Below, piece by piece: positions 24,291 to 35,452 of a stretch of 64,000 bases of DNA. The position numbers and the translations under genes are program-made. Position 1 is the first letter of the stretch, and the number at the start of each line of letters is the position of its first letter. This DNA comes from Nageia nagi. Lineage: Eukaryota > Pinophyta. The notes beneath the pieces are model-generated. The model was not told the origin of the DNA. It was given only the letters and a program-made list of their open reading frames with translations, and did no database searches. Location of the stretch: assembly GCA_050084985.1 (NCBI GenBank), contig JBITNC010000001.1:82026001-82090000 (forward strand). Direction: 5' to 3'.

Positions 24291-25014
24291 ATTATTGCCC
24301 TTTTTTCTCATACTTCCTGAAGGTAGATGAGGACTTGTTATCTTTGAATTTATAATGTTTGAACTTTTCTTTGAAAGGAGTTTTGGTTGCTCCTAAAGCA
24401 ATGCTATTATCCTTTGGAGAAAGGTTCAACATTTTCTTGTTTAAAGTTTCCTCATGTTTTAGAAGGAGTCTAGAAAGGTTATCAAGAGAGATGACATCTT
24501 TTTCATCATTGAGCCTTGTTTTTATAACCGTGACAAAGTTACAAAACTTTGTAGTAAAGCTTTGAAGAATGATGAAGACCATGAACTCATAATTGATCTA
24601 GTTGCACCCACAGCCAACCAGTTGTGTCCTAAGGTCAATGATTTTGTTAAAGTAGATAGAGGCACTTTCATCTTCACCTTGATGATATTATGATAACTTT
24701 TGTAGAATGGTGAACCTCCTTAAAAATTTTGACCCAAGGTAAATTTTCTTTAGCCTATCCTAAGCTTCCTTTGTAGATGTTGAAGAAGTGATCATGAAAA
24801 GGATGTCATCTAAAATTGCATGATAAATCATTGAAGTTGTTAACTCATTCTTTGAGTTGTATACTTTAAGAGCCTTCTCATCGGTAGGAGCGACCAAGTC
24901 TTCAGTAACTATCTACCATAACTTCCTTGCTTGTAATTTAGCTTTCATACGAGATTCCCATATTTCAAAGTTAGAACCGTCGAGTATATGCTTGGGAATG
25001 AAGGTTTCAACCAT
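24291..25014 (-). pseudogene. Copia gag (element E)
   Basis: ATG at 25014 (minus) starts a frame with FIPKHILDGSNFEIWESRM, the usual N-terminus of this gag family. Words such as EDLVAPTDEKA and TSTSTKEAWDRL follow, and then the open part 24292-24582 with LDNLSRLLLKHEETL. A few stops and one shift near 24300 lie before the knuckle. Gag would form the particle in the cytoplasm. Confidence 0.85.
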
Positions 25015-26439
25015 TGCTACAAAAAAAGTAAATATGCAATAAGAATGCAAACTTTTACAATTTTCCATCTATACATAGAAAATATCTAGTAAGTAAACAT
25101 GTCCCATATGTGCAAACTTATAACTCACGATCCATAGAAGGATTTAGTTGGGGTTATTTTCTTGTATAGAATTAGGCCTTCACCTAGATACCCGTAAGGT
25201 GGAGCCCAGGTACTACCAATCCTCAACCAGTTCACCTTGGTCAGTAATATATTCTCACAAGGAGAAGTACTAACTATTTTCCAAGGATTCGATGTATCTT
25301 GGATCGGCCATTTTAATTATCTTTTTAAGGTTTTCAATTTTCCTCCTAAGTTATCAGGATAATCCCTGAATGGACGTGCAGACATGTGGTATCACTACAC
25401 ACATGCCTGTCTACCTAATAGAGTTATGTCCAATCCAACAGAGGTCTTAGGGGCAATTAAGACAGACTTACCACCACTTGGGTCTTCGGACTAAAAAGGC
25501 TCCAGTCTACCCTATCCTCACCTCGTGGCTCCCCAATCAAGTCATGTTGTGGAAGAATACATGTGGATGTGTTCATTTTAGGGGTTACTTTCAATATTTT
25601 ACGTATTTGCAAGTATAAAGCAAATGTGCAAAAATATAAAGTAAAGTGAAAATACTCCATCCACACGAACTTGAAACCTTAAGAGTCCAATGGGTTTTGT
25701 ACTAACCCCTAAAGGACTTTTACATTTTTCATATTTTTGCTCAAATTCAAAAATAATGAATTTTACAAAGGCTAATTCCTACTTAGCATTAATCTATAAC
25801 TTAAACATGTATTATTCCATGACTTAAAATTAAGTAATAAACATGCATCATGCATTATTTAACTTAAAATTTTAAGTACTAAGCATGCTTGATTCCTAAC
25901 AAGGTTAAGAGGCATGCATTATAAACTTAGCATGTAAGATCCATAAAGATTTATGTAAAAAATTATAAAAATTCCCCCCATTTTTACTTAAAGTGCTAAA
26001 ACTTGGATGCTAAAAATTTTGTTTAAGTATGATTCCTCCCTACTTTTCACTTAAGGGGTTATCCCTAAAAAGGGTCTTTGAAGTATGGATTGTAAGTAAA
26101 TATAGCCTTTGTTTACTTAAAAAGATCATAGGTTTGTAGGAAAAATCCCTTAAATGTTTAATTTTACCTAGACTTTAAAGAAAAAATCAAATCAAATTTG
26201 TAGTGGGTAAAAAAAATTAAGGCTCAACAACTATAGTTGACAAAAAAAATTGGAAGGGCCAAGGGAAGCCACGTGGAGGGAGAGAGGTTGGGCAGGGGTA
26301 GCAGGGGCCAAAGTCAGTGAGGAGGCCACGTAGGGCGGTGGAGGTCGCATGGGGTAGCCAGACAGTGGTTGACCACCCAATTTGTGACTTCAGGGTGGCA
26401 AGGGAGGAGGGGCACGTTAAAAAGGCTCGCAGACTGGTA

Positions 26440-26900
26440 ATACAATTCATAGAGCCATCGCATGTATCCATTTGGTGCATATCCTACGATCTTTGTAGTC
26501 CATGAAATGCTATGGGCATCATGCATCTTATCAAACAAGTTGTAGAGTTTCAATGTAGCCATCTGGTGCATATCTTGCAATCATTTACAGTCCATGAACC
26601 TCATCTGAATCTGGCAAACACTTCGTGCCTGTGTCTACGATCAGTGTAGGCCATGAAACATTGTCTGAATCATGCTTTGTATGAAACAATGCATGTGCCT
26701 TTAATTAGATCAGTTTTATGGATATCCAATGATCATTGCAGGCCATGCAACTTTGTCTGAATCATGCATCATTATGCATATTCTACGATCATCATTTGGT
26801 GCATATTCTGCGATGCAGTTCACAGAACCAGACCATAGTTCATGAAACTTTAGTCTTCACCTTGTAACATTTCGTGCGCCTATATTTTATTTGACCCCCC
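26440..26900 (-). pseudogene. PPR-like repeat fragment in the leader of element E
   Basis: On the minus strand, units of about 91-95 bp recur, marked by plus-strand TGGTGCATATC (26473, 26564, and a later copy near 26803) and a CCATGAAAC-type word. The best unit reads LFDKMHDAHSISWTTKIVGY, then APNGYMRW. This matches the pattern of plant pentatricopeptide S-type repeats (about 31 residues). Frame shifts separate the units. It looks like a degraded fragment of a host PPR gene, but the match is by eye. Confidence 0.45.
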
Positions 26901-27794
26901 CTTTAAATAATTTTTACTTGATTTTATTCTATTCTGGATTTCGATGATTGTAATTTGTATTACATTCAGCATACCTTATAAATGCAACTATGTAATTTAA
27001 TCTCAAGTGCTATCATAATAATTACATGGATAGTACAAAAGAGTATTTTATCACCTTGTAAATTACAACGAGATTTAGTAAGAAAGCATTTTCATATAAT
27101 CCATCAGAGGTCTAATTGCAAGAGTGATAAGATAAATAGCATAGAGGTTCAAATCCTGATGGTCAATGCTCTAAGAGCAAATATCTTTCCCTTTGTTTTT
27201 GTATATACACAAAATGTATATAAATATTATTGTGCCCTCATGTAAAAATTTGTAGTAGAACAAAAAAAAAAAAAAAATTATCCTCCTCTCATTTTTGTAA
27301 AGGTTCATGCCTCACCAATAAAAAATACCACTAACATAAAAAATGGTAGGATATATAGGAGAAATTTCACAATAATATATTACTATTTTTAAGCAAATAG
27401 TAATAAAAAAATACTACTAACATAAAAAATGTTAATATATATTGCAATTTTCATCATATATTGGTATTGAAGTAAATGTTGTGATAAATTGAACCAACAC
27501 ATACATTTAATTCCAATATAATAGGTAAAAATTTTTGTATACTAACCCTTTAAAAGAATTATAGCAATTTAAAAATTGCAAGTAACATAGAGGATTAGTA
27601 AAAAAAATTGCAACTTGTTAATCATAATTTAAAAGGACTAACACATAGCAAGTAATGTGTTAGTAGCATCATATAATAATCCATAAAATAACCAAATGAG
27701 GAGGAAATTTATACCTTCTCTTGGAATTTACCTCACCAATGGAGTGTAAGATGAGAAATGAAGAAGGATCACCAAGATATAGCTTTCACACCAA

Positions 27795-27897
27795 AAGAAA
27801 AGCTTCCACACCAAGAAGAAGAGCTTCCACACCAAGAAGAAGAGCTTCCACACCAAGAAGAAGAGCTTCTACACCAAAAAGAAGAGCTTCCACACCA
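27795..27897. repeat. 21-bp minisatellite next to the primer site of element E
   Basis: The unit AGCTTCCACACCAAGAAGA plus AG is repeated about five times without frame change, with one C-to-T and one G-to-A variant. It lies immediately inside the primer-binding site. Confidence 0.92.
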
Positions 27898-27899
27898 AA

Positions 27900-27910
27900 C
27901 TCTGATACCA
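27900..27910 (-). other. Primer-binding site of element E (initiator Met tRNA)
   Basis: The minus strand reads TGGTATCAGAG two bases after the LTR end, matching the initiator-Met tRNA complement. Confidence 0.9.
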
Positions 27911-27912
27911 AT

Positions 27913-28395
27913 TGAAGGATTTAAGCTAGATCTAAACAAATCCTCAAGGACCAAGACTAGGAAACTCAATCATACACAAGTTAACACCATTCACACAAGA
28001 TAACACAAGTGTAATGTGGTTCCTCCCTCCTTGGGAGTACATCCACAACTAGTATCTCAATTCTCAAGTATGCCCCTCTTACAACTATTCTCTTCCTCTC
28101 CTACACAACTAGTAGAGTAATCTTACTCCAAAAACTTAGTTATGTTACAAGAGGAGAGGCCCTCTATTTATAGCTTGAGAGCACCTCCCTAACCTCCCTT
28201 TAACCCAAGGGTAAGATTAGGGTTACAATAAATGTATCATCTAACTTTAACCTACCAACTAACCACTTGGTAAAGTCAAAGTCTACATAATAAAGAATTC
28301 AATTAATCCCTTAAGGTATCTACATACCCTTTAAGTGATTAATTGAATTTACAAGGAGTTTAGATATTCACAATATTTCATTACAAATTCTAACA
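27913..28395 (-). repeat. 5' LTR of element E
   Basis: 483 bp, collinear with 19695-20177 with about 12 substitutions and no indels. The right end CA at 28394-28395 is followed by the AGGAA duplication. Confidence 0.95.
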
Positions 28396-29470
28396 AGGAA
28401 CTTATGTAGGAGACATGAGAAAGATATATATATATATATGTTCTAATTTGAGTAGATCATGAGGTATTTCAACCTCTAGCAAAATGTATCATCAAAGCTA
28501 GTATTGTATTAGTGGATGCTAATGCAACTAAATAAGTTATGATAAGTGTATACACTATTAAATGAGAAGCTAGATCCATAAATGGAGGTGGTGATGGGGG
28601 ATGATATGAGATGCATGATAGCCTACATTTCATGGTGGTCCCCTAATAGAAGAGGGCATTTCCTGTGGTGATAATCCACCCTATTGAGCTCAGGTAGAAT
28701 GATACGTAGGAAAGATCGATATCAATGTGGATCCAAGTGGATAAACAAGATACCATATGGATATAGATCTAGAGAAGAAGTTAGGATCATCAAGGCCATA
28801 ACAAACAAATATGGGGATACATATAAGATATGAGATGCCACTATGGAAGCCTAAGAATATCACTTAGATAGGATCCACCTTGAGGTTGAACCCTCATAAA
28901 GGAAAGCTACAATAGAAGCGATATATATCTTGCAAATAGAGAGAAATGGTTCCTTAGAGGAACTAGATAGTAAGCATTAGGAGAAGATGAGGATGACCTA
29001 GATATTGATCGCTATGGAGACAGATATATGTGCATGGAAAGCATATGCAGAGGGCATGGTGGGGCCATGAGTTAAGCCCAACATAAGTATGGAAGAGCAT
29101 AGGGAGAGACTACATCTGGTCCTAGATGACCTTAATGTAGATATGATCAAAGCATAGGCATATAGATGATAACTATTGGAGGTCACACTAAATCACTTAG
29201 ATACCTAAACCTCATAGACTTACTCGCTCACATGAATTCCATCATGAACGATGGTGGTTTCACACAAGAGTGAGGTATATTCAATATGGAATCCAGGTAG
29301 TCCTTCCTTTTTCAAATCTATATGCTAGGTAGTGGCCAATATATTTAGGATGACACCACCTAAAAGGGGTGTAGATACAGGGGTTGGCCCATTCGGGATA
29401 ATGAAAAAGGGATGTGATGAGATTAGAACATCACTCGGATAGGTAGGGGGATGACAGTGATCCGAGATAC
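28396..29470 (+). pseudogene. Antisense ORF of element B, C-terminal part
   Basis: Across the AGGAA site the frame of 18541-19694 continues: KVRNLCRRHEKD, then a stretch around IMRYFNL that recalls the R-Q-F-G-x-x-Q motif of the plant mobile domain, then WWSPNRRGHF. After 28700 a hydrophilic tail reads KIPYGYRSREEVRII, LDRIHLEVEP and MEEHRERLHLVLDD, probably helical or coiled-coil. Stops are frequent. It ends before the AT-rich tract at about 29470. Its orientation opposes gag. Antisense ORFs between pol and the 3' LTR are known in Tat elements such as Grande. Confidence 0.45.
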
Positions 29471-29479
29471 CTGACATGT

Positions 29480-32150
29480 TACTACAAATAAATTATATGT
29501 TATACCCTTTGTTACTATGATATAATGTGCCTATTGCAAGACTATGATATAATGTATACATATGATGATACACTATCATGTTATATTTTGATGTATATAT
29601 GGTGTGATGCATGATATGATGATAGATGTTGATGTATGTATATCATAATGCTTATTTGATATTTATACACTTATGATATTATATGGATAGATGATTTATT
29701 AAATATGAATTTATGATGATATTATCTATGTTATGTTTTTATATATATGATATGATGTATGATATGTAAATACCTAGTATTGTAAAAAAAATCACAAACA
29801 CATAAAATAAACATGATGAGAAACAATGATAAAAAGTAAAATAAAAAACCAAAGGAACATTGATATGATAAGACAAATAAAATGATAAATGATAAAATAA
29901 TAAAACAATGAAATGATAAAATGATGAAAAACTAAAGTGAGTAAAATGATAAAAAGATAAAAGGGAAAAATGCTACAATGATAATATGAGAAAATGATAT
30001 AATGAACAAAATGATTAAGTGACAACAATAAAACAAAGAAGATAATACAAGGAGAAAAATGATAACATGATAAACAAAAAAAAGACAAACAAGGTGATAA
30101 AATGAATAAGATAATGATAGTAATGAACAAATAAAATGATACTATGATAATACAATGAAGAGGATAAGAATGATATAAGGATATAAAATGATTAAGTGAT
30201 AAAAACCTAAAATGAATAGGCGACATAATGACCAAAATGATAACATGATGAAAAAAAATGATAATATGAATACATGATAAAAGGATAAACTTTAAACAAA
30301 ATGATGAAATTGATAAAAAGATGAAACAATGAGGTGAAAAGACAAATAACATGATAATAAGATTATAAATAAGATAAAAAAACAATGTCATAATGATAAA
30401 ATTGATAAAAAACATGCTAATAGTATGCAACCACAAGAGATCTAAATCAAGTGGTTAATTCACTCAAAATGACATGATAAAACATACCCAAGATGATAAT
30501 AACATCACTCAATAAAAATACAAATATGATAGAAAATAGAAAGCTAATCAAAATAGGGCAAAATAAAATCGTGTCAATTTTCAAAAGGTGAAAAAATATC
30601 AAAATGATAAAATGTGATAAGATGAAACAAACAAATGACATGCATATTTAATAAAATAATTTGACAATATGTTATATGATAATTCATTCTACTAGCAAGA
30701 ACGAAGAGATTGAAAGGAAAAGGTTTGACCACTTTTCTAAATGGAAACTGAACATAACTCACAAATGGGTGATAAATTTCAGTCCTCATTGAAAGAGGTT
30801 TATAAAAACTACCTTAAAGTTTAATTTTCAAAATATATAAATATTACATGATAATGAAAAACCAATTTTTATTTTTGATTATTTATATATCCAATAGACG
30901 ATAGAACTTGATTTGAAGAAACATTAAAATGATTTGTTATTTTTAAAAATTCAAACTATTTGCAAAAATTCAAGGTGTTAAATTTTGGGACCTTTGTCCC
31001 TAAAACAAAATCAAAACAAAAATAGTTACAAAATGGCATGAAACTACTATACATGATAAAAATATGATAAGATGGTATATGACCATTTTGGGAAGAATGC
31101 CAAACAAGATCCTACAAAAAAACATAAGGTGATGACATGTGGATTGACATGAATGCTCCACTTTGGAGGAAAAATAAACACATTTAAGATGGTAAGATGA
31201 AAAAGATACAAGTTGAACATGATAACAGATATGAAGGTGTAATAAAAGACATAAACATATCATAAAATAAGTATGATTTGACAAGTTTTCAAAAAGAAAA
31301 CCAAGGAAAACTTTAACAAAATGAATAAGGTGACAAAATGGCAAAGTGCTCAAAATATTTAAATGTGCACAAAAGGGATCGAAACAACATGATAAATGAT
31401 ATTTATCAAAGATAACATGGTATGATAATTGCTCGTTGATATTGATAGTGATAAAATATGAGCGAAAAGGTTTATCCCTCTCAAAGTCATGATCACTTAG
31501 TCTATAAGACTATGTTTCCCTTAGAAACCATGATAGTCAATAATCAATGATCAAACCCAAGGAATTTATTTTAATATGATTAGATATATGATTATGATCC
31601 AAGTGGTGGTATCCTGATGGGGAATATGGTATATAGACAATGATAATAATAATGAGTCAAATAGGCCTCAAAATATGTTCCTATGATGGTTTAATGTTGA
31701 TGTTGATATGCGAGGCATACTTGATACATTTGATCAAAGAAAACAATGATAATCAAAGATAAAACATATGTACAATGATAAAATAATGTAATGATAAAAA
31801 AGATATACATAAAAATAATGATGATATGAACAATGATAAGTTATAGTGATATATAATGATAATGATGATAAAAGTAGCTCATGATAAGTCTAGGAGATGA
31901 GTGACTTTGTCCTACCCCAATTTTTCCATTAGTGGACCACCATAAAAGTGGAGTAGAATCTAGAATCGACTCCTATGATTTTGGCATGATAATGCTCCTT
32001 GTTTGGTGAGACATGTCAAACTAATAGTGCATAAATATTAATATGTGATGATAATGCCTATGGTTTGATTCTCAATATTTTGATTTAACCAAAACATTAA
32101 GAAGACAAGTCAAAGGATTTTGTTTAGCTTATTGGATCATCCAATAAAGA
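29480..32150. repeat. ATGATAA-rich 3' tract of element B
   Basis: It holds no supported gene. From 29790 to 31900 the plus strand is largely made of the words ATGATAA, AAATGATAAA and AATGA, with very few C or T runs. From 31480 to 32000 the sequence is less simple and matches the tract of element A. A 214-codon open frame on the minus strand (29792-30436) is a by-product of this composition. Confidence 0.75.
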
Positions 32151-32199
32151 GGTGCAACATTATGATAAGCATGCATATTTGATGTAAAAGAACTCACTT

Positions 32200-33230
32200 G
32201 ATTTACATTATGTTTAGGCAAAGGATCATTGTATATCCCCAAATTTTGATTTGGTGTGCAATTAGATCTCCTATTCATAGTGCTCCATTATCTAGAAAAT
32301 GTTGAATTTCATGCTTCAATCGCATACAACCATTATTACTACGTCTTTTTTGCCTATATTATGCATCAAATTCATCTTCTTTATACCAAGGTCTATTTTC
32401 TGCATATTGATTATTCTCTTTAACTTTAGGTAATGTTATCATGCTTACTTGAATCAACTTTTGTAATATATTTGATATCTAAGTAATTTTTTTCTTTTTA
32501 TTTTGAGGTGTTTATTACATAAGTTTTTCTTATTCTTTTATAATTGGTTGTTGTTGAGATCTCAAAGGTCATATTTCTATGATTACTTATGCTTGATTGA
32601 TATCATATGATACTTAATTCTTGTATTGCTTTTGATAAGTTTGAGTGTTTTCATTGCCACTATTGCTATGCTTTTGATCATTATTTTCCTTGCATGGTTT
32701 GATAGCACCCGATTGAGTCTTAACTCCTCAATCAACTTAGCTTGAGCTAGTGTATCCTTAAATGATTTATGTTGTTGTATTTGTAAGATATATAATATTT
32801 TCTCACTACAATTTTTTTCAAAAATCTTTATGAGCTCATCATGTGGTAAGGAATACAACAAATCAATAATGATAGCTCTCTATCTTACCAAATAATCATT
32901 AATGGATTCATCATAAAATTATGATATTTTATTCAAGTCCATCATACATGCTCTCTTCTTCATATTAATGGAAAAAAATTCCAATAATAGGTTCATGGCC
33001 AATTGCTCTAAATAATATATGCTATGTTGGGGCAAGTTGTTGTACCAATACAAGGCTTGAACCCCAAGTGTCATAGGAAATGTCCCAATTCTGAGACTAA
33101 CATCATTTTATATGATATAGCATGAACACTTAAATTATCTCAAATGAAGTGGATCCTCTTTTACTTTATATTTATTTATCCATCATTAGAATCTCAAATT
33201 TGTACGAAACTTAGTTTGGTTGGAATCATG
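32200..33230 (-). pseudogene. Gag of element B
   Basis: The minus strand shows RIGTFPMTLGVQALYWYNNL near 33060, a direct match to element A gag. DESINDYLV and YSLPHDELIKIFEKN (32583-32861) follow. The tail near 32300 reads NGCMRLKHEIQHFLDNGAL, the Tat zinc-finger context. Beyond it, an NVNQ-containing stretch is shared with element A (about 32210), and then homology to protease stops. Start and end are approximate; several stops are present. Confidence 0.75.
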
Positions 33231-33324
33231 GGATTGATAGGTTCATTGACAATAAGTATGATTTGATAATTCAAAAATAGTATGTTTTACATTTGATAAT
33301 TTAATTGATGATCTGTTTGGTTGA

Positions 33325-34050
33325 TATACCCTTGAATTTAATTTTGAAATGTTGGTTGATTTAAATCATGTTGATACAATTGATTTTACATATAATTATA
33401 AGAGGGAACTTGTTGACATGTTTGAGATGGATTCACAATTTGTTAAGCTTGATGTGAGATATTTTAAGGATCTATATTTTGAAACTTGCTTGCTTGATTT
33501 TTTGTTTGTTGGTGTGTTTGATAGGAAGGATTATTTTTTCTAATATTATAAGAAACTTATTTTGATTGATTATGATATGGAATCCTCAAAGGCTTGAGAT
33601 TTGATTTTACCCCTAGACTTTGTGCTTGTGAAATTTAAGGAGAAATGTTTTCTTAAAACCTTGATGTATTTAGGGGTTGATATAATACTATTTTATGCGA
33701 AGGTTGAGTTTGAAATTAATGTGTTGCAACAAATGGTGATGGTGATACATAAGATTGTTGAGGAACCATAAATGAAGATAAAGTAAATTGAGGGTCAATT
33801 GGCTCTTGCCATATCCAGTTATAAGCATATGATAGAGAATGAAGCAAATCATATTGTTGAGGATCAAAATGAAAACTCACATTTTGTACTCAAGAATATT
33901 GTGTCACACTTTATTGTAGTTAAATTTTATTAAGTTGAAAATTCTCCAAAAGTAATGCTAATTAGTTTTGAACCATAAGATCATTCATAAATTGCTCTTA
34001 AGTCTCTTTAGGAATATTTTAAAACAAAGGGTTATTTGTAATTCCAAAAG
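33325..34050 (+). pseudogene. Unknown plus-strand ORF remnant inside element B
   Basis: A single plus-strand frame runs from about 33325 to 34050, with some eight stops but no shift. Its longest open part (33349-33543) contains VDLNHVDTIDFTYNYKREL and KLDVRYFKDLYFETCLLDF. Later words are LMYLGVDIILFYAKVEF and QGQLAL-like and IVEDQNENSHFVLKNI. Composition (Asp, Glu, Lys, Tyr, Phe, Leu, Val) looks like real protein. I do not recognise a family. It opposes gag and lies just upstream of it. Confidence 0.4.
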
Positions 34051-35431
34051 CAATAGATGAATGATGAGCAAATCATGTAACGAATGATGAGAGTATGGGG
34101 TACATCATCCTTAGTTTATTTCTTGGTTTTTCTCAAGTTCATTATTCTTAAGCTTAGACCTAGTGTCATCAACCATGTTCACAAAAAGGTCATCTAAGTC
34201 CTCAAAAGCATCTAACAAAGGATTAATATCTAATATATGGTTTTGACACAACAAGAGAGACAATACTAGAAGCAAAATACAATGTCAATGATGCCAAATA
34301 ATGGAAGAAAAGAAATATAAAGCTTAATATTTTATTAGGATATTTTTAGTATATGCAAATATAAGACACAATCTTAATGATCTTTCAATAGATAGCAATC
34401 CTATATGATAGATAGAAATAATGAGAGATATGAATGATTATTTAGCATTATCTAATCTCTTCTTGTTCAATTCAAGATTTTGATCCTTTTAACGAGAATT
34501 AATTTTAAATAAGTTAAACTATTATGTAGTTGCCTAAATGAATCTACACAAGTGTTTAACTGGTTAAGGCTCAAGTTAAGTGGCCCAACTTGTCAATCAC
34601 CTTCAAGTGCGAGTGACGCTATGGGAAGACGGTCCACGTGCCTAAAAATAAACCTAGGCTCAATGTGATTAATGAAATAGTTAAATTACAATGATGATGT
34701 AACTAGATGATGAGTGCAAATAATCCCTCAATAGTGTAAAGCACTCTCTTTAGAAATTAATAATTTTCACTAGTTCCAATCAAATAAGGTAAGCCTAATG
34801 AGCACAAAGAGCAAGCAATCTAAGTGGGAGAATACAAAGGGACTTGATAACAAAATTTGAGGCTCCAATTTCCATCAACAATCATGTGATTTATAAAATA
34901 ATATTTGTTTTACACCTCTATGTTTACTGATTGGTACATATAGGTCTAACCAAATAGTGCTAATCGATTAGTTGATTAAAAGTCATATGTCCAATCATAG
35001 TTGCACCTAGATACAATTTTGATAATAAATGCTAAATTAAAATAATCCTATGATAAGGATGAAAGTATGTGACAAGGATGTAATAACCAATATACAAAAC
35101 CTAATATATGAATTTTGTCCGTAAGTTACTTTGATCTAATAACATTTGATAAATTTTGATATAAAAATGCTTAGAAATTTATAACAAAATTGATCAATCC
35201 TCTACGAATTGACCATGTAGGATCGATCATCTGACTAGATTTTGAGCATGATCAATGTCCAATTAGGCTTGATCAATCTAATGAAATTCAATTTTAAAAC
35301 TATAAGAATGTAACTTTTGATATTTATTGATTTGACTGAACTCATTAAAATAACCAAAAGAAGGATCCAAATAAGAACTCACAAAAGATTAAGATAGGCT
35401 TTATAGAATCCTCACGATCTTAATTAATTAA
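34051..35431 (-). other. 5' leader of element B
   Basis: AT-rich with no supported coding sequence. A more G+C-rich block near 34560-34640 (GGCCCAACTTG to GGTCCACGTG) may match the leader of element A near 16080-16300. Confidence 0.45.
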
Positions 35432-35450
35432 GGTACCACAATGATCACCA
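35432..35450 (-). other. Probable primer-binding site of element B
   Basis: The minus strand reads TGGTGATCATTGTGGTACC, close to TGGTGATCACAGTGGGACC of element A at the same place relative to gag. Confidence 0.55.
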
Positions 35451-35452
35451 TT

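Larger units (their letters stand above)
25015..27898 (-). other. Long leader of element E with captured-looking segments
   Basis: About 2.9 kb separate the primer site from the gag start, long for a copia element. It holds a G+C-rich island (26230-26440), a PPR-like repeat block (26440-26900), AT-rich sequence and a 21-bp minisatellite next to the primer site. The part 25050-26220 shows no recognised gene; 26900-27780 is AT-rich with A runs and no gene. Confidence 0.65.
19695..28395 (-). mobile_element. Element E: Ty1/copia LTR retrotransposon, near complete
   Basis: Two 483-bp LTRs in direct repeat, with perfect AGGAA target duplications at 19690-19694 and 28396-28400. On the minus strand: LTR, initiator-Met primer site, long leader, gag, protease, integrase, RT, RNase H, 3' tract, purine tract, LTR. 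Integrase before RT is the copia order. The LTRs differ at about 12 of 483 positions by eye, the closest pair in the window, so it is probably the youngest element. Stops and lost integrase residues make it inactive. Confidence 0.95.

Noticed and set aside
27721-28003. Open frames with Ser/Thr/Pro/Arg or Glu/His/Gln repeats
   Set aside because: All three frames are open across the 21-bp minisatellite because the unit has a length divisible by three.
29792-30436. 214-codon minus-strand open frame, very hydrophobic
   Set aside because: It mirrors the ATGATAA-rich tract, whose complement has few stops; the protein is a monotonous Ile/Phe/His/Leu string without domain character.
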